Part shown: in pieces, positions 1 through 8,830 of the stretch | How the letters are laid out: the number at the start of each line of letters is the position of its first letter | How positions within the stretch are numbered: the first letter of the stretch is position 1 | Source of the DNA: Bacteroidota bacterium | GTDB lineage: Bacteria > Bacteroidota > Bacteroidia > Chitinophagales > Chitinophagaceae | Length of the DNA: 32,134 bases | NCBI GenBank assembly: GCA_004292605.1 | Contig: RDXK01000111.1 | Span: 1-32,134 of the forward strand | Reading direction: 5' to 3' | Position numbers and translations under genes: made by a program | Notes under the pieces: model-generated | The model's database searches: none | Seen by the model: only the letters and a program-made list of their open reading frames with translations | Told to the model about the DNA's origin: nothing

Positions 1-4
1 CTCA

Positions 5-1030
5 CTAAAACTTGGGGCAGGGTAAACCCTTTCCGCTAGGCGGGCGGCGGGTGTATATTAAACTCAATTCAAAACCGCCTCGGGTTTGTGAGGCACTTCG
101 CAATAAACTTGTATTTACATCGTAGGTGGCACCTATACGTACATCGCCGTATTCTAAGCCTACATAAGGTATCACGGCATCGTTTAATCGGTACCAGCTG
201 CCCGCATAAAAACTTACAGGCATTGGCTCGGTATCGTCTGCAGCTATAAACTGTACCGCTCCGCCCACTACCAATTCTCTAGCATTAGCCTGCGAGCTGT
301 ACAAGGCACTAGCATGTAAGGTAGTAGCTGCACCTAAAGGAAAATACCCACCGCTGTGTAGCGTTAGGCGGGGTTGCAAATTATACAAGCCACCCGTAAA
401 TTGCTGGCGTGGCCGGTTTAAATGGTATAAACTAGCACCGGCGTAAAAATAACTTCTATCATTGATGCTATTGGAGTATAATAAACCAGCATTCACATCC
501 CAATAGTTGCTGCGTAGCGTGGCACCATTAAAAATTTCGTTGGTAATACCTGTAAAGCCATTGGTAGTAAGTTGATCTTCAAACCGTAGCATACTGGTAT
601 TAATATTCATGTTGGCATAAGTAGCCTGAAACCCTACACCTAGTTGTTTAAAGCCATCCTCATCTAACCCTTTATGGAAACTGGTACTTAGCGTAGCATA
701 GGAAAAATTTACCGCTCCAGCAGCACTCTTATCGCTAAAGCCCATAAAGCCCAGCCCCCAAGTATCGTTATACCCAATTCTATTTTTCATAATGGGGGCA
801 TCAATACTTACGGTTTGTGTTTGGAAAGCCTGGTTAATAGTGGGCCATTGATTTCTATAATTACCCGCTACCCGGTAGCTACCATCGGTTTTGCCCGTAA
901 ATGCTGGGTTTACCGTAAGTGGCGACGAAAAAAATTGCGAGAATCGTGGGTCTTGAGCATAGGCATTCATTGGCACCAATGCATGCAGTAGCAGGATGGC
1001 CAAGGTGCTATACAAAACCCTATTTTTCAA
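5..1030 (-). CDS. PorP/SprF family type IX secretion-associated outer-membrane protein
   Basis: Predicted outer-membrane beta-barrel of the PorP/SprF family, whose members are linked to type IX secretion and gliding in Bacteroidota. The mature protein begins with the family-typical QDPRFSQFFSSPLTVNPAFTG, followed by alternating aromatic/polar stretches ending in aromatic residues, and closes with a CPKF-like C-terminus. I chose the TTG at 1030 because it gives a short basic start (LKNR), a hydrophobic core and a cleavage site after NAYA. A longer frame from a TTG at 1099 exists, but it would begin inside the T-tract of the nrdJ terminator and puts 23 extra residues before the signal peptide. 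No ATG fits. The gene stands alone here, without other type IX genes. Paralogues are common in this phylum, so the exact role is unknown. Confidence 0.85.
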   Translation of the reverse strand: MKNRVLYSTLAILLLHALVPMNAYAQDPRFSQFFSSPLTVNPAFTGKTDGSYRVAGNYRNQWPTINQAFQTQTVSIDAPIMKNRIGYNDTWGLGFMGFSDKSAAGAVNFSYATLSTSFHKGLDEDGFKQLGVGFQATYANMNINTSMLRFEDQLTTNGFTGITNEIFNGATLRSNYWDVNAGLLYSNSINDRSYFYAGASLYHLNRPRQQFTGGLYNLQPRLTLHSGGYFPLGAATTLHASALYSSQANARELVVGGAVQFIAADDTEPMPVSFYAGSWYRLNDAVIPYVGLEYGDVRIGATYDVNTSLLRSASQTRGGFELSLIYTRRPPSGKGLPCPKF

Positions 1031-1099
1031 ATGGTATATTTTTAGAATGGATAAGTAAATTACAGAATTTGTATCAATATACGGCGGTATTGTACACAA

Positions 1100-1136
1100 A
1101 AAAACCGTTTCACCTAAGTAAAACGGTTTTTAGCTG
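1100..1136 (-). terminator. Rho-independent terminator of nrdJ
   Basis: An 11-base perfect inverted repeat (1100-1110 AAAAACCGTTT-type arm with 1121-1131) encloses a 10-base loop. Read on the minus strand, the hairpin ends in a run of seven T (toward 1098). It lies 25 bases beyond the nrdJ stop and before the PorP/SprF start, so it should end nrdJ transcription. It also means the PorP/SprF gene probably has its own promoter between about 1031 and 1098, which I could not identify. Confidence 0.8.
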
Positions 1137-1156
1137 GTATTGTTGTGTAGTATGTA

Positions 1157-4100
1157 CTAGCTGCAGCCCATGCTGTTACCACAGTTAAGGCATTTGTAGC
1201 AGGTACCACTACGTACTGTTATATGTCCGCAAACATTACAGCTAGGTGCATCGCTCTGCATGCTTTTGGCAGCGGCATTCACAGCATCTAAACCCACAGA
1301 AGTTCTAAACGCATTGGTTTTTGTTCTGCTAGCTACATGACTGTCTTTTCCACTTGCGGCAGGCGTAGCATTGGCACTTGGTGTAATGCGTACACTACTT
1401 AGCTCTGGTACTTCGGTAAGTACATTTACTTCGTCGGCATCGCCTAAATTTTCTACCAATGGTTTATCTAACACATGCACTAAATCGGTACGGTTGCTGT
1501 ACTCATAAGCCAAGCATCTAAATATAAAATCTACAATGGATGTAGTGTTTTTAATATTCGGGTGCTCTACCATACCGGCTGGCTCAAATTTGGTGAATAT
1601 AAATTTCTCTGTAAACTCCTCTAATGGCACACCATACTGCAAACCTACCGATACGGCAATAGCAAAACAGTTCATTAAACTTCTGAGTGTGCTACCTTCT
1701 TTAGCTAAATCAATAAAAATTTCACCTAAAGTACCATCGCCATATTCACCAGTGCGTAGGAACACTACCTGACCGTTTATTTTGGCTTTTTGGGTAAAAC
1801 CTCTACGTTTTGCCGGTAAGGCTTTACGCTCTACTATTTTAGATAATTGACGCTTCAAAGTAGTATCGCTAGAAGCTTGTACACGCTTATGCACTTCTTC
1901 TAACAACTCCTCTACGGTAAGCTTGCTTAAATCTACAATATTCGATTCCGTAGCGGCATTAGTAGTGGCTTCTACCTCTTCGGTGGCAGTAGTATCTTTT
2001 TTCTTTTTGTCTTCCGATTTGTTGCTCAATGGCTGACTCAATTTTGAACCATCTCTGTACAAGGCATTGGCCTTTAAACCCATTTGCCAACTTAGCAAAT
2101 AGCAATCAGCTATTTCTTCCACGGTAGCTTCATGTGGCAAATTGATGGTTTTAGAAATGGCACCGCTTAAGAAAGGCTGGCAAGCGGCCATCATTTTAAT
2201 ATGGCCATGTGCATGAATATAGCGTTGGCCTTTTTTACCACACTTATTGGCACAGTCAAACACATTCAAATGCTCATCTTTCAAATAAGGAGCACCTTCT
2301 ATAGTCATGGCTCCGCACACATATTCATTGGCAGCTTCTATTTGCTCATCGGTAAAACCTAGGGCTTCCAATAAGTTAAAACTCCAATCGCCAAACTGTG
2401 CTTCGGTAAAGCCTAAACGCTGTAAACAAGCATCGCCTAAGGTATATCTGTTAAACACAAAACCTATTTCGAAAGCCGATTTAGCAGCATCGTTCAATTT
2501 CTTGATTTCTTCTGCCAAAAATCCTTTTTCACTTAACGTTTGTGAGTTAATAAACGGAGCACCATCAAAGCTAGCAGCACCCACGGCATATTTTTCTATT
2601 GCATCAATTTCTTTTTGGCTGTAGCCCAATGTTTTTAACGCATTTGGTACCGCACCATTGATGATTTTAAAGTATCCACCACCGCTTAGTTTTTTGAATT
2701 TCACTAAGGCAAAATCGGGCTCCACACCGGTAGTATCGCAATCCATCACCAAACCGATAGTTCCTGTAGGAGCTATTACGGTAGTTTGTGCATTTCTGTA
2801 CCCGTATTTTTCACCCAATTGTACCGCCTCATCCCATGCTTTGGTAGCAGCTTTTAATAAATTTTCAGGGCAATATTTCGCATTGATACCTACGGGCTTA
2901 ATGCTCAATCCCTCGTATGCATCGGTAGCATCGTAGGCAGCTGCACGGTGGTTACGCATTACACGTAGCATATCGGTTTTGTTTTCCTCGTACTTGGTAA
3001 AAGCACCTAGGAAACTCGCCATTTCTGCGGATGTTTTGTAAGCTACACCAGTCATGATAGCACTAACAGCACCAGCAATACCACGTGCTTCTTCACTATC
3101 GTAAGGTATACCACTAATCATCAATATGGTACCAAGGTTGGCAAAGCCTAAACCTAGGGTACGATAATCGTAGCTTAACTGGGCTACTTCCTTGCTAGGA
3201 AACTGTGCCATTAACACAGAAATTTCTAGTACGGTGGTCCATAAACGGCTGATGTATTCTAACCCTTCTACATCCAATACATTGGTTTCTTCATCAAAAA
3301 ACTTACGTAGGTTAATACTAGCTAGGTTACAAGCTGTATTATCTAAAAACATGTACTCGCTACAAGGGTTACTAGCGTTAATACGGCCACCCTGCGGGCA
3401 AGTATGCCACTCGTTAATGGTAGTATCGTACTGTGTGCCAGGATCGGCACAACGCCAAGCTGCATAGTTAATTTGGTTCCAAACTTCTCTGGCAGGTATT
3501 TTTTTCATCACACGGCCATCGCTTCTGGCTTTTAATTCCCAATCGCCATTTTCTTCCAATACTTTGAAAAATTCGTTGGGTATACGTATGCTATTATTGC
3601 TGTTTTGGCCCGCTACGGTAGCATAAGCTTCACCTTCGTAGCTGTTATCGTAACCAGCAGCTACTAAGGCAGCCACTTTCTTTTCTTCTTCTACTTTCCA
3701 GTTAATAAATTCAAGAATTTCAGGATGGTCTAAATCCAAACAAACCATCTTGGCTGCACGGCGGGTGGTACCACCACTTTTAATGGCACCAGCAGCACGG
3801 TCGCCTATTTTCAAAAAGCTCATTAAGCCGCTAGATGTTCCACCGCCGCTTAATTTTTCGCCATTACCTCTAATGCTACTAAAATTGGTTCCAACCCCTG
3901 AACCATATTTAAAAATTCTGGCTTCACGTACCCATAAATCCATAATACCGCCATCGTTCACTAAATCGTCGTTCACGCTTAAAATGAAACAGGCATGTGG
4001 CTGTGGACGCTCGTATGCGTTCTGGCTTTTTTTCAAAACACCATCTACCGCATCTACATAGTAGTGGCCCTGTGGTTTACCCGTAATGCCATAGCTTTCG

Positions 4101-4528
4101 TACAAACCGGTATTAAACCATTGTGGACTGTTGGGTACGCAACTTTGGTTAAGTATGCTGTATACCAATTCCTCGTAAAAAACTTGTGCATCTTGCTCGC
4201 TAGCAAAATACCCATAACGTTCGCCCCAAACACGCCAGCAGTTGGCCATACGGTGGGCTACTTGTTTAGCGCTAGTTTCACGGCCAAGTGTTCCATCGGG
4301 CTGGGGTACACCTGCTTTTCTAAAATATTTTTGGGCAAGAATATCGGTAGCTATTTGGCTCCATTGTGCCGGTACTTCTACATTCGTCATCTCAAAAACC
4401 TTTTCGCCCGTAGGGTTTTTGATTACGCTCGTACGATAATCGTACGTAAATAAATCGAACGGCGATACGCCTTCTAGCGTAAAGCGCCGAGAAAACTGTA
4501 AGCCTTTTTTGGGTTGTTGTTTGGCCAT
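1157..4528 (-). CDS. nrdJ: Adenosylcobalamin-dependent (class II) ribonucleotide reductase, large form
   Basis: Reduces ribonucleotides to deoxyribonucleotides using a radical made from coenzyme B12, so it needs no oxygen. Numbering from the ATG at 4528 (1123 residues), the expected cysteines are present: C180 in HACFIL and C400 in TACNLAS form the redox pair, and C389 in NPCSE is the radical cysteine. The 11-residue C389-C400 spacing equals that of C408/C419 in the Lactobacillus enzyme. The PTGTIG and GVEPDFALVKFKKLSGGG stretches are typical. A charged linker (about 4528-numbered 850-890) and a C-terminal Cys-rich zinc-ribbon-like end (CNVCG...CYKCLNCG...C) follow the core. A TTG-started extension to 4606 adds 26 residues without family character and was not used. 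No ATP-cone was recognised. No B12 riboswitch is visible upstream. Confidence 0.95.
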   Translation of the reverse strand: MAKQQPKKGLQFSRRFTLEGVSPFDLFTYDYRTSVIKNPTGEKVFEMTNVEVPAQWSQIATDILAQKYFRKAGVPQPDGTLGRETSAKQVAHRMANCWRVWGERYGYFASEQDAQVFYEELVYSILNQSCVPNSPQWFNTGLYESYGITGKPQGHYYVDAVDGVLKKSQNAYERPQPHACFILSVNDDLVNDGGIMDLWVREARIFKYGSGVGTNFSSIRGNGEKLSGGGTSSGLMSFLKIGDRAAGAIKSGGTTRRAAKMVCLDLDHPEILEFINWKVEEEKKVAALVAAGYDNSYEGEAYATVAGQNSNNSIRIPNEFFKVLEENGDWELKARSDGRVMKKIPAREVWNQINYAAWRCADPGTQYDTTINEWHTCPQGGRINASNPCSEYMFLDNTACNLASINLRKFFDEETNVLDVEGLEYISRLWTTVLEISVLMAQFPSKEVAQLSYDYRTLGLGFANLGTILMISGIPYDSEEARGIAGAVSAIMTGVAYKTSAEMASFLGAFTKYEENKTDMLRVMRNHRAAAYDATDAYEGLSIKPVGINAKYCPENLLKAATKAWDEAVQLGEKYGYRNAQTTVIAPTGTIGLVMDCDTTGVEPDFALVKFKKLSGGGYFKIINGAVPNALKTLGYSQKEIDAIEKYAVGAASFDGAPFINSQTLSEKGFLAEEIKKLNDAAKSAFEIGFVFNRYTLGDACLQRLGFTEAQFGDWSFNLLEALGFTDEQIEAANEYVCGAMTIEGAPYLKDEHLNVFDCANKCGKKGQRYIHAHGHIKMMAACQPFLSGAISKTINLPHEATVEEIADCYLLSWQMGLKANALYRDGSKLSQPLSNKSEDKKKKDTTATEEVEATTNAATESNIVDLSKLTVEELLEEVHKRVQASSDTTLKRQLSKIVERKALPAKRRGFTQKAKINGQVVFLRTGEYGDGTLGEIFIDLAKEGSTLRSLMNCFAIAVSVGLQYGVPLEEFTEKFIFTKFEPAGMVEHPNIKNTTSIVDFIFRCLAYEYSNRTDLVHVLDKPLVENLGDADEVNVLTEVPELSSVRITPSANATPAASGKDSHVASRTKTNAFRTSVGLDAVNAAAKSMQSDAPSCNVCGHITVRSGTCYKCLNCGNSMGCS

Positions 4529-4920
4529 GAGCTGTAATTTATGCGGTAAAAAGTTTGTTTTTGGAACCCGGAAATACGGTATACGAAAATATTTGCCCAC
4601 CCTCAATCTTCTTGTTAATTTATTTTCACAAAATGTGGAAAAGCCTTGGGTTGTTGGCGGCCATTGGGTTTAGCAAAATACCCACATAAAAACAGGCTTT
4701 GGTGGAAAAAAAACACCGAACAAATTGTTAATTATATGTAAAAGCGAATTCTACGTTGGTTTCGCCATAAAATCGACGGCTTTCTTAAAAATTCCCCTAA
4801 TTTCATACAAGCAGCGAGTACCGAAACTGAGGTTAAGGAAAGCTGTTTGTACTATTATTTTTGAATACCAATGCTGCTTAGCGATTTTTTTGCATTTTTG
4901 CAGCCGGAAGCATTAACTGC
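4529..4920. other. Divergent intergenic region between nrdJ and the GGGPS gene
   Basis: These 392 bases separate two divergent genes and must hold both promoters. I see no riboswitch, RNA gene or credible coding frame. Visible items are a weak interrupted palindrome TTTTCACA-AAA-TGTGGAAAA (4624-4642), a TATTTTGC element on the minus strand (4673-4680) that is one base short of the Bacteroidota TAnnTTTG box, a TATTTTTG box on the plus strand (4856-4863), and a tandem TTTTTGCA pair (4887-4902) just before the GGGPS start. None has been shown to be functional. Confidence 0.5.
4856..4863 (+). promoter_or_regulatory. Possible -7 promoter box for the GGGPS gene
   Basis: TATTTTTG matches the Bacteroidota sigma -7 consensus TAnnTTTG exactly and lies 57 bases before the ATG. 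No good -33 TTG element sits at the expected distance, so the call is tentative. A second candidate, CATTTTTGCA at 4893-4902 (one mismatch), would give a leader of only about 12 bases. Confidence 0.3.
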
Positions 4921-5676
4921 ATGAAATATACGTTACAACAAGAATTACAGCGAAAAAAGGCCCAAGGGCAGAAAAGTTTTGTTGTATTAATTGATCCTGA
5001 TAAAATTGATGAAACTAGCACCGAACAGCTGGTACAGTTAAGTGTGGAAGCCCGTGTAGATTATTTTTTTGTGGGCGGCAGCCTTGTTACCAGTTGCAAT
5101 TTAGATGAAGCCATACAGCAAATAAAAGCAGCTTGCGATATACCCGTAATTCTATTTCCAGGTTCGCCTTCCCAAATAAGCAAGTATGCCGATGCTCTTT
5201 TGTACCTGTCTCTTATTTCTGGTAGAAATGCGGAATTGCTCATTGGTCAGCATGTATTAAGTGCCCCAACTGTAAAACGCAGTGGGTTGGAAATAATGCC
5301 CACGGGGTATATGGTGATAGATGGTGGTGCCCCCACTACGGTTAGTTATATTTCAAACGCAGCACCTATACCGGCCGATAAGGCAGACATAGCTTTATGC
5401 ACCGCTATGGCGGGGGAAATGCTAGGAATGCAGCTAATTTATATGGATGCAGGTAGCGGAGCCAAACGCCCCATTACGGAACAAATGATTCAAAAAGTAT
5501 CGGCCAATATTGAGAAGCCGCTAATAGTGGGCGGCGGTATTACCACACCAGAAAAAGCTTACCTAAATTGTAAAGCCGGAGCCGATGTAATAGTGGTAGG
5601 CAACGCTATAGAAAAAGATATTTCGCTAATAAAAGAAATGAGCTACGCAGTACACAAAAGTATGGTGACTGCATAG
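4921..5676 (+). CDS. Geranylgeranylglyceryl phosphate synthase family protein (PcrB-like)
   Basis: TIM-barrel prenyltransferase that joins a polyprenyl diphosphate to sn-glycerol-1-phosphate through an ether bond. This is the first committed step of archaeal lipids; bacterial members exist in Bacteroidota (GGGPS group II) and Bacillota (PcrB). Motifs appear in family order: IDPDK near residue 24, FVGGSL near 50, LFPGSP near 78, YMDAGSGA at 174-181, the phosphate-binding VGGGI near 204 and VVGNAIE near 225. The length of 251 residues is normal. The ATG at 4921 gives a conventional N-terminus. The gene stands alone, converging with the response regulator only 14 bases away. The physiological product in this lineage cannot be told from the sequence. 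Whether the chain is C20 or longer is also undetermined. Confidence 0.9.
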   Translation: MKYTLQQELQRKKAQGQKSFVVLIDPDKIDETSTEQLVQLSVEARVDYFFVGGSLVTSCNLDEAIQQIKAACDIPVILFPGSPSQISKYADALLYLSLISGRNAELLIGQHVLSAPTVKRSGLEIMPTGYMVIDGGAPTTVSYISNAAPIPADKADIALCTAMAGEMLGMQLIYMDAGSGAKRPITEQMIQKVSANIEKPLIVGGGITTPEKAYLNCKAGADVIVVGNAIEKDISLIKEMSYAVHKSMVTA

Positions 5677-5690
5677 CTCGGTTTCGTTGG

Positions 5691-6419
5691 TTATAAACTC
5701 ATCATTTCCTTGAATTTCACGGTTTGGCGGCGACTAACCTCTATTTTTTCGCCTCCTTTGAGTTCCAATAATAATCCTCCGTTAAAATAAGGTTCCACTT
5801 TTTCAATCCATCGAAGATTGATAATATGCTTTCTGTTCGCCCGGAAAAATACTTTCTCATCTAACCGTTCTTCCAATGCATTTAACGATTTTAAAATCAA
5901 CGGTTTATTGTTGCCAAAAAACACTTTTGCATAGTTGCCCACACTTTCAAAAAGCCTTATTTCATTGAGTTTTACAAACCAGCATCGTTCGCCATCCTTT
6001 ACAAAAACTTGATCGCTTTCCGTTAAGGTGCCTCGCTGGCCACTGGGAGATGAACTTGTTTTTTCTACCTCATCATGAAACTTGTGCACCGCATCGGCCA
6101 AACGTTTTGGCTCTATGGGTTTCAGCACATAATCCAACGCATTTACTTCGAAAGCTTTTAAGGCAAATTCATCGTACGCGGTAGTAAAAATTACATGCGG
6201 AGCTTTCTCTAATTCTTCCAATAATTCAAAGCCCGATTTTCCCGGCATTTGAATATCTAAAAAAATAAGATCGGGTTTGTGCTGTTCAATTTTTTCTACG
6301 CCTTCTTCGGCATTGCTGGCTTCGTCAATAATTTGAATATCTGGATGCTCGGCAAGTAATTTTCGTAACTCATTTCTGGCTAAACGTTCATCGTCGATGA
6401 TGATGGCTTTGATAGACAT
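5691..6419 (-). CDS. LytTR-family response regulator
   Basis: DNA-binding response regulator of 242 residues. The N-terminal receiver domain (about 1-120) has the acidic pair D9/D10 in IIIDDE, the phosphoacceptor D55 in FLDIQMPG, T79/T80 in IFTTAYDE and K100 in YVLKPIEP. A LytTR DNA-binding domain occupies about 135-242, with the typical LFESVGNYAKVFF and FFRANRKHIINLRWIEKV stretches. It is encoded 10 bases downstream of the sensor kinase on the same strand, so the two form an operon and very likely a cognate pair. The target genes are unknown; nothing in the neighbourhood is an obvious target. Confidence 0.95.
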   Translation of the reverse strand: MSIKAIIIDDERLARNELRKLLAEHPDIQIIDEASNAEEGVEKIEQHKPDLIFLDIQMPGKSGFELLEELEKAPHVIFTTAYDEFALKAFEVNALDYVLKPIEPKRLADAVHKFHDEVEKTSSSPSGQRGTLTESDQVFVKDGERCWFVKLNEIRLFESVGNYAKVFFGNNKPLILKSLNALEERLDEKVFFRANRKHIINLRWIEKVEPYFNGGLLLELKGGEKIEVSRRQTVKFKEMMSL

Positions 6420-6429
6420 ACAATACTAT

Positions 6430-7482
6430 TTAAACTAAAATTTGTACAGGAATTTCTAGGCGGGCACATACTTGCTGCTCGCTAGGTAAGTTAAATAAAG
6501 AAAAACTAGCTTTTTTGCCGTAGAGCAATTTAAGCCTATTGATGGTTCCACTTACACCAAACCCATCTCCGTTGATATTATCGGGTAAGCGGCCCGTGTT
6601 AATTACTTCCATTACATGGCTATTATCGGTAAAATAGCTTACTACCTTTACGGTTCCACCCGCAAGTTGTTTACTAACACCGTGTTTAATGGCATTTTCT
6701 GCCAAGGTTTGCAGCATCATGGGTGGCACAGGATTATCCAATGTTTCTTCATCTATTTCAAAAACAATGGTTAATCTGTCTTCAAATCGAATATGCTCCA
6801 ATGCCAAGTAATCTTTAATAATATTTAGCTCTTGCTCAAACTTTACCGTGGTTTGCTTTTCGCTTTGCATACTACTACGTAAAATATTGCTAAGCTCTGT
6901 AATAGCCGTACGGGCACGTTGCGGATTTTCATCTACCAAGGCACGTATACTATTTAATGCGTTAAAAATAAAGTGCGGATTTATGTGGGCTTTAATAGTG
7001 TTCAACTCCATTTCCTGCACCAAAGCCTGTAGCTGTAGGGCTTTCAGCTGTTCCTTTCTATTGGTTTGTATGTAGTGGTACGTGAAGTAAATAAAGTTCC
7101 AGATGGCTAAAAATAAACTAGCACCAAAAGCCATGCGTACGGAATTATTCAGGAACGAGTATTCGCGTAAACCTTTTACATTTAATTGTAGCCAAGTAAA
7201 TGCAATAACACTTAGTAGGCCATATATAAAAGAAAAAATAGTGGTAGCTGCACTTAAGTGTAATAGCTGTTTAGGAAGTGGTTGTAGAAAAAGATTGCTA
7301 CGTTTTAATACCGTACGCATAGCATGCGTTACAAGAATGCCGATTAATGTATCTACCAATAAAATTTGAAAAAAAGTTGGTTGCGATTTGGCGCTGAGCG
7401 TTACGTTAAAAAAGGTATAAACCAAAAAGTAGGCTGTCCAGCCCGACAATTGGAAAACCCAGTATAATGATATTTTACGCAT
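6430..7482 (-). CDS. LytS/YehU-type sensor histidine kinase
   Basis: Membrane histidine kinase of 350 residues. About four transmembrane helices fill residues 5-135 (around 8-27, 38-55, 73-98 and 113-135), with no large periplasmic sensor domain. A short coiled segment leads to the His_kinase domain, with the phosphoacceptor H170 in INPHFIFN. The ATPase domain shows the N-box around N263 in QTLAENAIKHG and the glycine box GDGFGVSG near 310. This layout is the Bacteroidota LytS-like class that partners LytTR regulators, and the regulator follows it directly. The ATG at 7482 is the only sensible start. The signal sensed is unknown. Confidence 0.93.
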   Translation of the reverse strand: MRKISLYWVFQLSGWTAYFLVYTFFNVTLSAKSQPTFFQILLVDTLIGILVTHAMRTVLKRSNLFLQPLPKQLLHLSAATTIFSFIYGLLSVIAFTWLQLNVKGLREYSFLNNSVRMAFGASLFLAIWNFIYFTYHYIQTNRKEQLKALQLQALVQEMELNTIKAHINPHFIFNALNSIRALVDENPQRARTAITELSNILRSSMQSEKQTTVKFEQELNIIKDYLALEHIRFEDRLTIVFEIDEETLDNPVPPMMLQTLAENAIKHGVSKQLAGGTVKVVSYFTDNSHVMEVINTGRLPDNINGDGFGVSGTINRLKLLYGKKASFSLFNLPSEQQVCARLEIPVQILV

Positions 7483-7546
7483 GCGGAACTAAGGTATTTA
7501 AAACCTATACGCCTAGCAGGGTTTATTTATATCAATGGTAGGTAAC

Positions 7547-8782
7547 TTATATAGTTGGCAAATCGGGTTGTTTCCATAATAAACTGCTATCGCCATAACT
7601 CAGAAACCGATAATTGTTTTGCAAGGCATGCTCGTACATAGTTTTCCATGCGGTACCTACTACCGCTGCTATTAATAGTAGTAGTGTACTTTGTGGCTGA
7701 TGAAAGTTAGTAACTATACCATCGGCTACTTTTAGGGTATAGCCTGGTGCAATAATGATTTGTGTTTTACAAACTAGTTTGGCCAATTGGCGCTGCTGTA
7801 GCCAAGTGTACAATGCTGAAAAGCTTTGCTGGTAGGGTATGGCGTGTTGGGCAAGGTCGTACGCATCCCACTGTTGAATTAGTAAATCGGTCAATGCAGC
7901 GTTCGGCTGCAAACTTGCTTTTACACCCATCCAATACAGTGTTTCTATGGTACGCAGGCTAGTGGTACCCACGGCTACTATTGGTTGCTGGTTTTGAGCT
8001 AAAAACTGCACAAAATTGGTAGATACTTCTAAAAACTCCGCATGCATTTCGTGGCCGGCCATGGTGCTGGCTTTTACGGGTTTAAAGGTGCCCGCCCCTA
8101 CATGCAGGGTAACATAGGCACAATGGATGTTTTTGGCCTGCAGGGCGGCAAATACATCATCCGTAAAATGCAAACCGGCGGTGGGTGCAGCTACGCTACC
8201 GCTTTTGGCGGCGTAAACGGTTTGGTATCTAGTAATGTCGCTTATTTCGGTGGCTCTGTTCAAATAGGGCGGTAGGGGTATAATGCCTGCATGGTGTAAT
8301 AGTTCGCCAAAAGGCATGGCCAGGTTCCATGTAAAATCTATTAAATAGCTATCCACACCTTGGTGTAGCTTTTGGGCAGTGAGTGTACACGGCCCGTGCG
8401 GTGTGGTAATGTGCATTTCTAAGGTGGGCTGCTTCCATTTTTTGGCACCACCTACTAGGCATTGCCACTGTACTTGCTGCTGCTGCACCATGGCGGCTTC
8501 CACACTGGCGTAGTGTGGTGCTGGCTCCAAGCAGAAAATTTCTATGGTGCTACCTGTACTTTTTTCAAATACAAGGCGGGCTTCTATCACTTTTGAGTTA
8601 TTAAAAACCAATACTGTACCGGCGGGTAAATGGTTAGGTAGTTCGGCAAACTGGGCATCGGTTATAGAGCCATCAAACACCAAAAGTTTGCTAGCATCTC
8701 TATTGGCTAATGGATATTGGGCGATTTTTTCCTGCGGAAGGGTATAATTAAACTGCTCTATTTGAATATCTCGTGGGTGCAT
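7547..8782 (-). CDS. queA: S-adenosylmethionine:tRNA ribosyltransferase-isomerase
   Basis: Transfers and isomerises the ribose of S-adenosylmethionine onto preQ1-modified tRNA to make epoxyqueuosine, the penultimate step of queuosine synthesis at the wobble base. Recognisable stretches are the N-terminal FNYTLPQEKIAQYPL, LVFNNSKVI near 60, AAPTAGLHFT near 195, HVGAGTFKPV near 227, TNFHQPQSTLLLLIAA near 365 and the final YRFLSYGDSSLL. At 411 residues it is longer than the E. coli enzyme (about 356). The extra length lies partly in the Gln/Val-rich segment near 95-115 and in the region after 280. It is divergent from mraZ and shares its 253-base upstream region. No other queuosine gene is in the window. 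Confidence 0.95.
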   Translation of the reverse strand: MHPRDIQIEQFNYTLPQEKIAQYPLANRDASKLLVFDGSITDAQFAELPNHLPAGTVLVFNNSKVIEARLVFEKSTGSTIEIFCLEPAPHYASVEAAMVQQQQVQWQCLVGGAKKWKQPTLEMHITTPHGPCTLTAQKLHQGVDSYLIDFTWNLAMPFGELLHHAGIIPLPPYLNRATEISDITRYQTVYAAKSGSVAAPTAGLHFTDDVFAALQAKNIHCAYVTLHVGAGTFKPVKASTMAGHEMHAEFLEVSTNFVQFLAQNQQPIVAVGTTSLRTIETLYWMGVKASLQPNAALTDLLIQQWDAYDLAQHAIPYQQSFSALYTWLQQRQLAKLVCKTQIIIAPGYTLKVADGIVTNFHQPQSTLLLLIAAVVGTAWKTMYEHALQNNYRFLSYGDSSLLWKQPDLPTI

Positions 8783-8830
8783 GCTGCAAATTGCGTTAAA
8801 AATGACAAGAAAATCTACTTACAAACAGGG

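Noticed and set aside
919-1188. Plus-strand 89-residue frame across the nrdJ terminator
   Set aside because: Overlaps two genes and the terminator, with no family features.
4529-4606. N-terminal extension of nrdJ from a TTG at 4606
   Set aside because: The 26 added residues lack family character; the ATG at 4528 gives the expected MAKQQ-type start.
4725-4916. A 63-residue plus-strand open frame just before the GGGPS gene
   Set aside because: It starts with TTG, has no recognisable domain, covers the likely promoter region and looks like chance translation of AT-rich DNA.
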